DNA of 64,000 bases from Acanthaster planci (Eukaryota; Echinodermata; Asteroidea; Valvatida; Acanthasteridae): positions 188,497 through 252,496 of the forward strand of contig NW_019091475.1 of the NCBI RefSeq assembly GCF_001949145.1, read 5' to 3'. Below, piece after piece: positions 1 to 29,583 of the stretch (positions within the stretch are counted from its first letter, which is position 1; every line of letters starts with the position of its first letter). The notes beneath the pieces were generated by a model. It made no database searches. It was not told where the DNA came from and saw only the letters and a list, made by a program, of their open reading frames with translations. A program made the translations under genes and the position numbers.

Positions 1-1788
1 GTAGTAGATTCTCTGCAGACTGTGTTCCTGTTTATCTGGTATTTGTAACCATGTGTTACGGTGTCAATTTCTGTCACTTTGATTTGCCTAAACAGTTAAC
101 TTTCAGCAAGGTTTTTTGTTAGAAACCTTTCAGGTGTTTTGTTCGAAATGCAGAACATATATATTTTAATACAAGTTATAAGGGAAAAAATGATTAGAAT
201 TTAGAAGTTGCATTTCATTTATAACTATTGTGTTTTATTTTTCAAAGGATTTTTAACAAAATATCTCATTCAGAGATAAAAAAGTAAGTGGCTAACCTTT
301 TTTATTTGAATTTCCATAGCATGCATAGAGTTTTCTCAATCACAAAACTCGTCATTGGGGATTCAAAACATTTCTCATCTCCCCAGTATTCAACTGCACC
401 TGTCACAAAGATTCACCTAAACTTTGTCTTGTCATAATGACGTCAAACACCTCAGGGCCTTTTTCTCTGTCAAATCTAATCAGCCACTTTTTTCAAGGAT
501 TTCACTGTGATCCATGCCGGCGTTGGCTTGCCTTCTCATTGAGTGATAGCTCCATAAACACATGAGGGGTGCACATAAGGTACTTCACAACACTTCAGTC
601 AACAATATAATGTACTGTACATGTACATGTGCATCACTTTTAAGCTTTCCAAATTGTGTGTTGGCTCAGTCCATTTTAAATGATTTAGTAGAATTGAACA
701 GTAGAGGGCAGTATTAAAAAATAAATGGATCCCATTCACTGACCATGGTGCAGAATGGCTAGTCTGAACTCCTATCAAGGATCAAGCAAGGACCTACTGG
801 TATACATGTATACAAATCTATGGTCTAATACAGTGATAATGGAATAAACACAGTGGAGTACCTTGGGAATCACATCAAGATGAATGTGTAAACTGGATAT
901 GTCATGGACTGTTGGTCTTGGAAATTTAATGTATATGTAAGTGTGATGTCTGTTTTTCATGTAGAGACTGCTCTATGGTGTTACCATTTAGGTAGGATGT
1001 GTATGTTTTTCTTCTTTGTTGGAAGCCTTATTCTCAACATCCAAAACAATTTGTTCAAGCATTGATGACATCTGACAAGGCTCATTCTTCATGAGTGGTT
1101 CGCTTTGTCATGTTGCACTTTAGTTTTACTCTTCATATTGACTAGGTTGCAAAATTCATGTAATATTAAAATCTCCCTGTTTAAAAATCTTGAGTTGCTG
1201 ACCCAAAGACAACTTTTTAATTGACACTGCTGGAAGAGAGTGAGAGAAAAGATTGGGATGAGAGCATACAATGACCTGATACACTCATGCATATCGCATA
1301 TGTACCCCGTACAGTATGATAACAGATCCTCTCCACTTGTTAAGATATGGCATTTGCACTTTGTTCCTAAGTGTAGTATACGCTTTTTTGTTTTCAAAGC
1401 CTGAGGTCACCTAACCTTCGCTGGTGGGGGTCCACATACAGGTACATGTATGCATAGTAGATGTACATTGATGTACATGCACAAGTACTGTATCTTGCTT
1501 GTTAGTTATTCCATGGTTGAGTTTGCTTTGTTCGCAGACTATTGATGGATGAGATGAAATTGGGAGGGGGTTCATTATGCGTGTGTGAAATTCAACACTT
1601 TCAAGACTGCTGAGTCAAGGACACCGTTGGGAACAACTTGCCAGTTTATTGTTGACTGATTTCGACTGACGTTGACTCACATTACTTCCAATGTGAAAAT
1701 GGTCAGTAGGCTGACTGCTGTCGTGGGATTGTTTTTTGTGCGCTCAAAAGAAAGCTTTCACTGTTGCCAGAGTTTTCTGATCTGCATT

Positions 1789-2041
1789 TGGATATTTTAT
1801 AAATTTGGGGTCCGATAAGTGACATTTTTTGTCGGTGCTACATGCATCTGTGTAATTTGATTAGGGAATGTACATGTATCATTGAAATTGACAAACTACA
1901 TTGTATTTTTATTTATGTGACTGGTAATGTGCATTAGTTAATCACTCTTGGATAAAAAAGAATGTGCTCTAAACTTACAAAATCATATAACAGGTGTAAC
2001 AGTGACAGGAAAAATTAGACCCCAAATTTATAGAAAGACCC
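1789..2041. mobile_element. TIR element, family A copy 1 (MITE-like)
   Basis: The ends are inverted copies: TATAAATTTGGGGTC near 1798 is mirrored by GACCCCAAATTTATA near 2018-2033. The interior (ATGTATCATTGAAATT, GTGTAACAGTGACAGG) matches a second copy at 3991-4257. It is short, has no coding capacity and two copies lie within 2.5 kb, so it reads as a non-autonomous DNA element. The superfamily is not assignable because no clear target duplication is visible. Confidence 0.6.
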
Positions 2042-3990
2042 ATTTCTATTTTTTCTGTGGAAACAGACTTCGGAGAGTTTTTTAAGTTCATAGTTTGTGT
2101 GACATGTACATGTATGTATAGGTTCATGTACATGTCCGTGTACCGGTATATACAGCCCGCAGACAGGTGCACATTTATGTCTGTGTGCAGATTTCCTAGG
2201 CCTACAAACTGAAAGTTAATTGCTCAATTATTCAACAACCTGAACTTAAATTTCACTTTTTTCACTGAACTTCTAGAAAGGCAAATTGTACATGTACATC
2301 ATGCCACTAAGTTACTGTGATACATGTATGTGAATTGTCGTGCCAACATCTGTTGGTTGGACGGGCTACCGGTACATGTACATGTACATACTCAGTGAAG
2401 TGCTCAGAAAGTTCATTGCACATTCAGACGCCTGTGGCTACAGTAGCACTGTGATGTGTTCTGCGGTGTTTTTGCAGGTTACCGATATGTTTGAGTGAGC
2501 ATATACAGTGGCACAGTTTCGGCTAGCCCATCAGCCACGTCATGTCCTGAATTACTGTATCAATGGTGTGCTCATCCATGCATCAAGCGCCACGCACATG
2601 TTCACAGTTTCCTTTCACTGTATATATGCATTCAAAAACTGTACCTACCGAGCAAGGACACGCGGTACCGGTACAAAAGGCAATAAAGAGAGACCCAGAT
2701 TGTTTCATGGCAACATTTACTTTTGCTGTGAATGTGGGTGGATAAGAAGCTGTTCAATTTCCAGGAAGACAAAATTGGAATTTATCTTCAGTACACACGG
2801 TACATGACTCTTTCATTGGAAATTATTTGTACACTTGAGCTTAGATTTACATCAGGAATATAGGTGTATGAGTAAACAGCATTGACATTCAGGGTTTTCT
2901 GAAGGAATTGATGGTAGTTGACTGTTTGGCTGAGCTGAGGGCTGGCGTGTATAAATCCAGAAAGGTACCGTACCAGTACAGTACATGTATGCAGGCACAG
3001 ATGTATTTTGTTTTGTCATCAGTCTTAGTCACTTGTAACATCAAGAAAAGAGGAGTTATCTTTGTGTGCTGCGAATTTTTTCCGTATTTTCAATTGAAGA
3101 TGTAAACTTTACCCATAATACAAAATCAGATTTAGAAGCTTCTGAATTTTTTAAACAAGGACAACCATTCTTTTTCCATATCCTAAAGTTGTATTCACTG
3201 GAATGTAAACAGCCAGCATACCGTTCTGTATCAAGTGACTCTTATGCACGATTGCATAGGCCCATTCTTTGAGGCTCGCGCATAGGGCTTATCCCTCGTG
3301 AGCGCTCGTGCATGGAGACACAAAAGAAAAGCCAGTGTTGAAGGAGTGGTTGGGGGGAAAAAAACGCTTCAAAGGCTTCGCTGTTGTAAGCATTGGACAC
3401 ATTCCAGCCTGGACAGAAAGATTGTTGGGCCCATTCAGAAAGCAAGGGGACCCGGGATCAGAAAGGATTAGACTGTGTAACGTGTGTCATTTGTGGATTG
3501 GGATCGCTAGAGGTGCATTCGGATTTTAGTACTCCGTTCTCCAGTTTATGTGCACATGTATTTCTAACTGATGTACGGTAGACCACTGGATAAATAGTGA
3601 TGGTGCATGGGTACTTGTGGTGAGTTCATGTATTTTTGCAAAATGTGGCTTGTAACCGGTTTAATTTGTTTGGGAGAATTTTGTAGGATTCATTAAGGTA
3701 CATGTACACCCCGATTACTTGTAATTATCATAGAACTTGATGCCCTCGGAAAGTGAAAATTCTTGCAGACAGGAGATTCATGAGGATTCCGGGAGAGGGA
3801 GTGTACATGGAGGTGGATAGTGGAAGAAGCCACCAAGGTTTCCAGGCTGAAATGCATGGCAGTTATGCTTGAGGTACACGTTCTCGTACATCATGGGCTG
3901 CTGATTGTAACTTCCATGACAGGGCCTCAGTACAGTATTTTTGCCAACTTGAGATTACGAGTATGTATGCTGACCAGAGATTTACATGTA

Positions 3991-4257
3991 GGGTCATTCT
4001 ACATGTATAAACCTGGGGTTCAAAGTGTGACATTTTTCCGTCCCCGTTACCTTTGACATCTACTGTATACCATCTGACCCGTTTGACAAGGGACGAACAT
4101 GTATCACCGACATTGATTTCAAACTATTGTTGTTTGTTTGGCAGGTAATTTGCAATGCTTCTTCAATTTTGGAATAAAACATTGAGTTTTAAAAATTCAT
4201 GTGCCAGATGTAACAGGGACAGGAAAAAAAGTGGACCCCAAATTTATAGAATGACCC
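3991..4257. mobile_element. TIR element, family A copy 2 (MITE-like)
   Basis: It starts GGGTCATTCTACATGTATAA and ends with the near-complement TTTATAGAATGACCC, with inverted similarity continuing about 50 bp inward. The interior is alignable with copy 1, including a GTAACAGGGACAGGAAAAA block. The divergence between the copies suggests old insertions. Confidence 0.65.
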
Positions 4258-5691
4258 TGCTGTGCCCCATTGACTCAAAGTGGTGTGTGCACATTGTGGT
4301 GCACATTCCTTGCATCCTTCCCCCCTCCTCCATACAATCATCTTGGCAACAATACTCCAGTGCTCTATGTAGATGAGCAAATCTGGTCTCGCTCAGACTA
4401 ATGAACAGGTATTCTTAATGCAAAGCACTGGCTGGAGCGTGGAAGGGCCATAGCAAGTAGCTGTCCCATTCTAGTCAAATGTTTTTCACAGGCGGATTGG
4501 ACTGTGTACCCCCTTTGGCTTACCCCTTCACTTATTTTCATTAGGATTTAAAGGTTTAAAGGATTTAAAGCAGGCACAATTACAGCAGGTTGATACAAAT
4601 GCCGTTCTACAGTTGTACATTTGTTTCATTGTCTCCCTGAGGAACTGCAGCACATGCGCACATAATGAGAGTAGTACCAAGATTGCTGAGGAGGTATTCA
4701 CTTTGGAATATTTAAGGTTATTGAATTTAGATGAAATGGAGGGAAATATACTCTTATGTGGAATTTCAAAGCTGGTACACCGATAACTGTATATGTAATG
4801 TGTATGTTTTATATTCAGTACTTTGTACAGTATTTTGAATGATGTACATGTATTTATGCATGCCTAAAAGTACTTCAGGATCTTTTTTCATTGTCAGAAT
4901 TATGAGCAACTAGATTGTAGAATTTTACACATTTTTAAACACTGTTTGCAATTATGGACAAATTTCAATTTCCAATTGGGCAGGTTTTAACTCACAAGCT
5001 GGGATATTCAGACCTGTATACTTGTGTTTTAACTGCATTCATATATGCTTTTGTGAAACTGCACTTGACCCGAAGACCATTTTTTTGACAGTGACATTTT
5101 TAAAAATTTATTGATAATTCCAGTATTAAAATTCTGGCTTTTCAAACCACAGCTGCTTGAATGCAACCTGCGGGGCTTTTTCACACCACACAGCGGTTAC
5201 GACTCCATTGTGACAACCTACTTGCCAAAGGCTGTGGGTGTTAAAATATGCCTTCAATGCACTTTCGTTGGTCTATAGGATTAGTGGTTCCATTCACATT
5301 TCATAAACTTCCATACCGGTAGCTATAGAAATTATGGTTGCCATGCATGTACATGTACTTGTGGGGAAATTTATTGTGGACATACAGTACATGTAAGTCA
5401 AGTTTGTACTCAACAAGCATCCATCACAATTACTGTTAATACTAAAGATTGTGAAATATCTCTTACATGTACTTTAACCATTCCCAAGGCGTGTGTACAT
5501 GTACATGTAGTTGGTAATTCATTTTTATAGGGCTGAACAGTTGAATTCATCGTAAGTTTGAGCATTGCCGTACAGGTAACTCTTCACCTCCTCCACAAAC
5601 TTCCAACTCCAGGTTTTTGTAGTATTTTGATGGGGTTGCACGAGGCTGGATGACTAGCCCACTGCTATACTTGACGTGGACCGGTACCAGC

Positions 5692-5951
5692 ACAGGGCCA
5701 TTTTTTTAGTACTCAACTTTGGCTCCGCCTCAGGCTTAAACTGTCGTGACTGTTTTTTACTAGCTGACTTTGAAGCTGTAAGCACAGTAATCAGTCTATT
5801 AGTGCCACAGAACATAAAATAAGATGCAAGAGAACCAAAAATTACAGTAATCCAATGTAATTTAAACTCTTGAGGCCAACATTTTGGGATTGGTGTTTGG
5901 AACGAAGCCCGAGACGGAAACGAAGTTCAGTGCTGGAAAACGGCCCTGGCT
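5692..5951. mobile_element. Foldback element
   Basis: A left arm at about 5692-5740 (CAGGGCCAT ... GGCTCCGCCTCAGGCTT) pairs imperfectly with a right arm at about 5905-5951 (AAGCCCGAGACGGAAAC ... GGCCCTGG). The arms are about 45 bp around a 165-bp AT-rich centre. It has no coding content and is probably a degenerate TIR-type MITE. Confidence 0.5.
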
Positions 5952-6537
5952 TAGAAATATGCCATTGGATTTGAAACAGTGGATTTGTTTGGACATTTGG
6001 AGGATCGGGATGCTTCATTTTGCAAAAATAACAATGTACATGTAGTCATTATAAAATTTCATCACAATTTTAGCAATGAATTAACGCTGAATGCACACAT
6101 GAAAACATGCACAAGCTCAGGTGGATGTTCTGGATCAATATACCGGTAAATGTCTCATTTAGTGCTACCTTTACTTCAGTATCTCTCTCGTCAGAGAAAT
6201 GGTTGGATATACATGTAGAATGGTTGACTTCTGTTTTCATGTATGCTCCATTGTGTGTCCTTTCAAATGTGTGACTTTGAGGAGAAGAGTTGAGATCCAT
6301 TTGTGAGGACTCATGATCCGAGGCTCAATCATGGTACTATGATTGACATCATTTGTCAGCAGGTATACTTGGAATGAACCCATCCCACAAGGGGGTTAGG
6401 CTTAAGGTGACTGCAGACTCCAGACTTAACCCCCCATCTTGAGAGGGAAACACGTTCTCTCCTTGTGAATTGATAGTCATGATTGCTCATCGCAGATGAT
6501 AATTGATACCAAAAACCGGATATTTCCTGGGCAGAGG

Positions 6538-6720
6538 GCACTCCCACTCTACGTTTCCCCAGAGACGTTATGCCCTTAATATATCACTTTGAAGATAAAT
6601 TGCACCAGTGTACATTATACATGTTCATGTACATGTACATAGGTTCTTGTAATGTACATGTACGTGTAACATGTACTTATATCTGCACTCCCACTCTACA
6701 TTTCCCCCACAGACGTTATA
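6538..6720. repeat. Direct duplication flanking a TACATGTACA-rich spacer
   Basis: GCACTCCCACTCTACGTTTC at about 6538 recurs as GCACTCCCACTCTACATTTC at about 6685, each followed by a related CCCCA..AGACGTTAT block. The two copies, about 35 bp each, flank a stretch rich in TGTACATGTAC palindromes just upstream of the KN-motif exon. Confidence 0.6.
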
Positions 6721-6839
6721 CATGTTACCAGAAATCCTTAAAACATATTTCACAGCAGTGTTGGAGATATTTCTTTTGTAGAGTTAACAATTGAGGTCAA
6801 TGTCTTCTCACATTCTTTTACTTTGTATGTTTATTTCAG

Positions 6840-22988
<16,149 letters not shown>

Positions 22989-23328
22989 AGAAGAGATTTC
23001 CATATCCATATTTTGAAATCTTACTGGTATTTTTAATTTGTACACCCTAACATATATATGCAGAATGCATTTTTTGACGGTGAAGAATTCAGCATGTCTA
23101 GTTTTGAAAGTTTCCAATGATGGAATACAGAACAACTTTTAATTTCTCAAACAAGCAACAACTTTCTGTGCCTTGTCGATGATTTAGGAACTGCCCCAAC
23201 ATGAACACAATGGAGGAGCCTGTATTTTCATAAATTCTCCTTTTTGTGTACACCATTTTCAAATTACATCTAGTTGGGACTTGAATTTAGTAGATAACTG
23301 AACACACGTATATGCCCAATTCGAAATC

Positions 23329-23334
23329 AATAAA
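23329..23334 (+). promoter_or_regulatory. Candidate KANK polyadenylation signal
   Basis: This is the first AATAAA after the KANK stop codon (TCAATAAACTGG), about 340 nt downstream. Later AATAAA motifs also occur, so use of this one is a guess. Confidence 0.25.
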
Positions 23335-24729
23335 CTGGTCTTCCATGTCTCATAGTCTCTTTCTGATTGCATATTTTCACTTGGCGCAATGTTTTGTACT
23401 AAATTCAAAAGGGACTTTTTTGAAGACTGGTGTCTCGTCTTTGCTTTTGAAAGCTCCATCTTCATTATGGGTAGAGGGATTTTTTTACAAAGATGGACCT
23501 CAACCAATCATTTCTAGCCTTGATCTACCCATTCTGACACGTTTTAACCTTAACGTCCTGTGAAAATGGGAAAACAAGTATTCAGCAGGTTCAAGTTCTA
23601 AGACACTGGACTAGTGTATATATAAGCAGAGGTGATTTCTGTGGTTTGAAAGTTAAACGAAGAAATGATGGATTCAATTCAGCAAGACAAATTATTTATT
23701 GTTCGAATTTTTAGTGTGTCTTTGAAGATGTTTTATACCATGTATAGTTTAGAAGCACGTGTAAATGGAGCTGTTAGTTATGGACTTCAGATGTCACATT
23801 TTTATATGTAAAAAAAATTACTTGCATTTTAAATGAAATCTAGGGTCATTTGTGCAAACATTTTAAAGCATGTTTTATGGTCTTACTCCTGGTGGAAATT
23901 GATGGAATATGAATCAGGGGGACAGTTTTGTTCAGGACATGAGTTTTTCCCAAGTTTTTAAACAGAAGTATGAGGTGGCAAAATGATGTGACTCACTCAG
24001 TGAAAATGAGCTTAAGGCCTTTTTTCTCGGTAATTTGGCATTAGAAGGATCAAGCGTAGCTCTCCGTTTTGACTCATTCCGTGTCACTCATTCTGCCTTC
24101 TTGATAAAAGTGTCAAAATGGACATTACATGGGTGCAACATATTGATGGTTCCTCATTGATTTGCACGGTGAAAGGTTCTTTTGAAGGCCTGTCGCTCAA
24201 AAGCGACTCTGATGACTTGTCACTCGTTTTCAAGGGGGAGGGTCACAGTTTGGTGTGCTGTGTTGTCAGGAAGTACAAATCAGGTCAATGCAGAATTTGC
24301 CTTGCCATAAACAAGTATTGGAATGTATTTCTTTCCAGGATTTCAGGAAAAGAAAAAAGTTCCCATTTGCCAAACAGTTGCAAAGCGCGTTTGGAGCATG
24401 GTTGAAAAGCTGATTACACCTGTTGTCTGGCATGTTGCAAAGCTGCCTGCATGGTTTTTGTGATGTTTTCTGTGAATGTGGTTCTCAATTTGTTCTTTGT
24501 AAATAAGTGGTTATGGAGTACAAACTTCCTTGATCAGAATGAATTCGCCATCAGCCTAAACTAGAGTAGTTATATTCTCCTGAAACAACAGTTTTCTAAT
24601 TTTAATCGTCAATTAACTATTGTCATTTTCTCACAAAAACTTCACTTTGAAGTTTGTGTGAGTTATGAAGTTGGTGTAAGGTTTGAAGTAAGTTTAGTTT
24701 AATCAAAGCAAAGGACAATGAATGTATGT

Positions 24730-25345
24730 TTAACCACTTGCTGCCGGGTGGTTTGAAAAATGCAGTACACATAATCTGGACTTTTCCAAGATTATCAGTT
24801 TTCAAAATTCTTCAAAAATTCATCATTTCAATAAATGGACGTTTACACCCACACGAATTACAGTCTGGTGGACACTCTAGTCTGACACACAAAATCTATT
24901 GACGCCTGAGTATTTCAGCCAGGCCTGCAGCCTTGTAAAAAGAGCCCACATTGTATGGTGTTATATAACTTTCTTTTGTTCACGAACCTGGCTCAGTGTG
25001 CTGCTGACCTCTTTTCAGTAGGGGACAGATTAGCATGCAGCGGTACTGTGTGGCTCATTATTGGGGTGGTGGAGTGCTCATTATTGGGGTGGTGGAGTGC
25101 TTTTGTCACCGGTGGTAATCCACTCGCTCTAAATGCCCCAAACCATGGTATACTGTTTCCAAACAAGGCTGGATTATCGCCACTATTGAGAGTGAAAAAA
25201 TGTTGGTAATGCCCAGCAGCCTTTTCTTTTGTTCCGAGAACGGTCTTTTGTTAAAGGCTGAGTTCTCTTTGTCCTATTTCCGTTTCCCCGGCTCTGTGTA
25301 AAAAGCCTACGTGCTCAAAAAGGGTCCCCGGCAGGGAGTGGTTAA
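24730..25345 (+). mobile_element. TTAA-flanked TIR element, copy A
   Basis: It is bounded by TTAA at 24730-24733 and 25342-25345. The terminal inverted repeats are CCACTTGCTGCCGGG at the left and CCCGGCAGGGAGTGG at the right. It is 616 bp including the TTAA sites and carries no transposase. TTAA target sites are the hallmark of piggyBac-type transposition (family knowledge), so it is read as a non-autonomous piggyBac-like element. It contains a 23-bp tandem duplication (25053-25098) absent from copy B. Confidence 0.75.
25053..25098 (+). repeat. 23-bp tandem duplication within copy A
   Basis: The unit GCTCATTATTGGGGTGGTGG plus AGT occurs twice back to back; copy B of the element has only one equivalent unit. 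Confidence 0.85.
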
Positions 25346-27884
25346 AGAAAAAAGATGCAAATTGGCATTTGATTTAGAATTAGCAGGGTAAGGAATTCTT
25401 CGGTGATCTTGCCTAGTGATTTTAGAATTAATAGCGTTTTCGATTTGAAATTAAAATTGACGATTCGTAATAGATATTTAAATGAATTCCCTTAATTTGT
25501 GCATTTGTACTTATGCTCTTTCATAAGGATTTGATTATAATGTGTACGCTGGCTTTCTTGTATCTGTGGTGTAGTTTGTTACTCATAGAATTGACAGTTA
25601 CTTGCATGTATAATCATCACGGTATACCTCGTACTGCAGTGTTGTTGATGTAGTTGTTTTAATCCAAACCCTCCCAGATGCTTCAAATTGAAGGGTAGTG
25701 TAGAGTTATTTTCATCAGCTGGCTCCCTGGGAATTATCTGTGGCTTTATATCCAAATGAGGCATTGTATCATCTGTTATTCCGTGTGAAAACTTTCATTT
25801 CGATAACAGCAAGGCATGTTGTCCTGCTGTGATGGCAGCTACTTAATAAAAAGCCTTGCTGAACAAATGTTCATGATTTTTTGAGTTCTTCCGCAGACTT
25901 GAGCCTACAAAGAGAAACACAACGCCTAATGCTTCCAGATTCTTGTGTCCATGCCCAACAATTTCCAGTATTGTTTCTTGCTCTAAGTTCGCTTGGTGTA
26001 AGTGGACATACGTTTTGATATATACAGCCCATGTATGAAAGACAGATGTATATTTTTGTATCCTTTTATATTGTGATTTTTTTTTTAATGTACTGAAAAG
26101 CAATCTTCTTTCAGATTATTTGAATGACAATGTTACCAGCCACAGATTTTATAGGCTGTTACTGTCAAGTTTGTTCATCAACTAGTCTGCCTCATAGGAG
26201 TGATTCAGATTGCATTAAGGCTTGAATTATTCAATATATTAATGAAACAAAATTTGCTCAGTTGCTTAGTTCTGGATTCTAATGCCTTACGATGCACACA
26301 TTCATATTAGTATTGTTTCCTACTGACCCAAACTGTTTTTTCTTATTGTAAATAATTTTGAACAAGTACTTGGTGTCAGTGCATGCAGTTTAGTCTTCTA
26401 CTAATGATGAATTTATGTTAGGGTGTTTAGTGCAGTTTCCGGTAATTATCGTGATATTTAACCATTGGGTGTGCAATAAATATTTTTTTAACTTGCTTTG
26501 ACTGGGGCCAGATGGAGAATGTGGCTGTGCCGTAATGAAGTGACTGTGGCCAGGAGCAACACACATATGTGTATTATTTCCAGCCGTGGCTGTTACTTTT
26601 GGACATGGCTTTCATTGAGAATCCAGTTGGTGCTGGGGAAAAAAATTATTTCAGCATGGCTTTCAAGATGTATGTCATTTAAAGGAATGTTCATAGCATT
26701 AGTTGTTACGAATTTGTGTATGCGTTAGTAACTGAAAACATTGTATTGGTGTCATTGTGTATAAACACTAATATGTAATTATTTCTATGGATTTAGGGGA
26801 TATTGGGTTTTAATCAAAATTTCAGAAAGCAAGGACACGTAACTGTGCCTAAGCCTGCTGGAACATGTTATCCCATTGTGTGCTCTATTATGTGTTGTAT
26901 ATATTGGTTCAGGTTCATCCATCAGCGCGTGATCGGTGCATGGTACCCCCAAAGGATTTGCCGTGTTACTGTTTTCAGCATTACGTCAGATATGGTTTGT
27001 TCAAAGTGTCATCGCATGGTAAAACTGAATTTCCTCTCTCTTACATCGAATTCATACGGTAGAGGTGCGAATTCAGTTTCTGTGCCTAGCAGCCGTGCTT
27101 AATGAAAAGGCTTCTTTTGGGGGATCAGTTGGTGCAAAGAGTGGAGGCAGCACTGGCTTTTTAAAATTTGGTCACCGGGGAAAATCCACCGGAGGCAATA
27201 TTTTACCAGAACTGACATAAACTTTAACGTGTTGGCTTTTGGGGGTGTTTCTTAAGTTGGTATCTCAAGTCGTTCCTTGAGAAGGTTACGGGTGTATGTG
27301 TCACAGGAAAACTTCTGCATTGGGTCCTTGTGTTTATTTTTAATTTGCATTGGTTTTGCTTATTTTCAAATGGTTTCACACGTATATGTTGGTACTGCAG
27401 CTGAGCTTAAGGGCCACATTTGACTGGAGAGGGGGGTAAACATCAAAAAGCAGACTTGGTGAGCAAGTTTACTGTGATCGAGTTCGGTGTTCAGACAACA
27501 ACATGCTTAATATGAAGCATATTATAGGTCACTGGAGAACAGCATTAGGCAGGTGTGAGATCAGCATTTTCTATTGAGCTGGCGTGATATCATGAGCTTT
27601 GTTCTTGAATGGCTTTGCCTTTTTGACGTACCAAACTGGATCATTTGTGATAAACATCTGCTTCTGGTTGAAGTTCAGATCATAAAGTTCTCCTGTGATA
27701 TAAAGTTTGGTGTTGAAGTCATTTGTGACAGCATGAAATCAAGATGATATACAATTTAGAAAATAATTTGAGGGCAAATATGCCATAAAATGTACTTAAT
27801 GTCCAGCTATGCACTCTGTATGCAAGATGTATGTTTTCATATTTGAATGAATAGCACAGTCATCCCCAGAGTTTTTTAAAAGCT

Positions 27885-28122
27885 GGGGCCAATTTCATAC
27901 AGCTGCTTAAGCTCAGAATTTGCTTAGGCGCGAAAAAACCTGCTTAATAAACAAAGGTTACCAGCTCAAACTCTGCGATTGTCATTCTAACCAAAACACA
28001 GGTAAATGCCATTCCAAAACAATATACATCACAAGAAGTTTTGGCTGGTAACCTGATTTGTTTAGCAAGGTTTTTTCATGCTTAAACAAATTTTTGCTTA
28101 AACAGTGCTATGAAAATGACCA
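27885..28122. mobile_element. Long-arm foldback MITE
   Basis: The left arm (GGGGCCAATTTCATACAGCT, GCTTAAGC, GAAAAAACCTGCTTAATAAA, GGTTACCAGC) is matched by the complement of the right arm (GGTCATTTTCATAGCACTG, TTTAAGC, GAAAAAACCTTGCTAAACAA, GGTTACCAGC). The arms cover about 80 bp each of a 238-bp unit, so a single strand would fold into one long hairpin. Confidence 0.75.
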
Positions 28123-29462
28123 CTGTTCTCTACCAAATGTGACAAATAGACTGATATCTTGTACTTGATTCTTTGGTTGAGCTGGCATCTTCTCCTCTTT
28201 TATGGTTGCCCACACTTTTATTTTTGTTGGAAGCCAATCTTCCGAGTGCTAAAGCAAGAATACATATAATGCTCCCCTTTTCTCATTTTGGTGCAGTTTT
28301 CTGTGAGAGATTTTTATTTCTTTAACTCAGGAATTTTCTTCAACCATCCCCTTAATATTTCCAAGTTAATAAAATGGATATAATCACATCAGAACAAAAT
28401 CTCTTTGCCAGGTATCACTTTCTATACAGCTGCTGAGTTAAAGTCTTTTCATTTTTAAAAACTTTGAATTTTACATTTTAAATTGTTCATTATGCAGTGT
28501 GCCAAGGGACAGCTGGTGTATGTGCTCACAGTTTTTTGGGTGTTTTTTTTTTTTTTTTTGGTGTTCTGTTTAAAGATGATAATCTAAGAAGTGGCTGTAT
28601 AGTATATACTAATATGTGGTATTCAAATGTTATTTTTGTTGATATACATGTATTATGTTCTTCCTTCGACAGAATAAAAAGATCTTGGGAATCCATTGTT
28701 TGTGTTGCATTCTGCTTTCTGCAAGTTTGTCCTTCAAATACAAGACCTGTCACAGGAACTGGAAACAAATCCTGCATTTAAGTTTTTTCTTTTGTTGTCT
28801 TGCGTGACCAAGTATACCAGTGACCATAGCCATGCCCTAAAACAATGGATCACAACAACCCAAGTCTGAATCCACGTACTTCAGACTGGTTAAGGTGGCT
28901 TATCCACCTGAGTGACCCAATACTTGAATGGTCTACAGTTCAAGAGAAAAATTACCACTGTATTATCGAGAGTGATGTGAATTTATGGTTGTGTGCGACC
29001 AGATGGACCTTGTGAAATGTGAAACTAAAAGAAGGATGTCACGGCAGAGGATTGATTATATTTCCGGGGCATTTCAGGATTTAAAGCACTATTTCTTCAC
29101 GAAATGTATGGACTGGAGTTGCAATAAACCCTACTGTGCTGGTCATCAGTCTCCAAAATCTTTTCAAAAGGCATTATTTTTAAGTAAAAGACTTCAACTC
29201 CAGAACCAGAACACCAATGGGCAACAGTCATTTTTCATTGCTGTATTCTGATCACCCCTTTCCCATTTTTCTCATAATTTAAGATTCATCCCATCCACTG
29301 ACAGGTAGGCCTAAAAACACCATGGCTAGTATTGTCCTCTATGGCAAAAACAGTCTGAATATGAAAGAAATGTATGTACAAATGGATCTCTTGACAACTG
29401 GCAAATAGAAACTGAGAGAAATGAGCTCCAGGAAATACTCTTGACCAACTTGAACTTACAGA

Positions 29463-29583
29463 CGGTTTGCATGGCTACCATCTTGCAGACCAGTGCTTTT
29501 GTTCCAGAGGGTATACACAAAGGAGATTCCCCTGTTGAAGAAATGAAGTGCCCTGCAAGATGGCTACCGTGCAAAGCCTCTAT
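29463..29583. mobile_element. Small foldback element
   Basis: GTTTGCATGGCTACCATCTT at the left is inverted at the right as AAGATGGCTACCGTGCAAAG; arms are about 25 bp around 70 bp. It is possibly a decayed TIR element. Confidence 0.5.

Larger units (their letters stand above)
1..6839. other. Upstream or first-intron DNA of the KANK gene
   Basis: No convincing coding exon is visible in this AT-rich stretch; the open frames are short and lack recognisable domains. The KN-motif exon begins at a splice acceptor at its right edge, so a 5' exon with the start codon should lie here or left of the window. It contains two copies of one TIR element (about 1789-2041 and 3991-4257), a foldback element (about 5692-5951), a 35-bp direct duplication (6538-6573 and 6685-6720), and several clusters of the palindrome TGTACATGTACA. 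Confidence 0.6.

Noticed and set aside
24118-24405. 95-codon plus-strand open frame after KANK
   Set aside because: It lies in the probable 3' UTR, has no recognisable domain and is within the length range expected by chance here.
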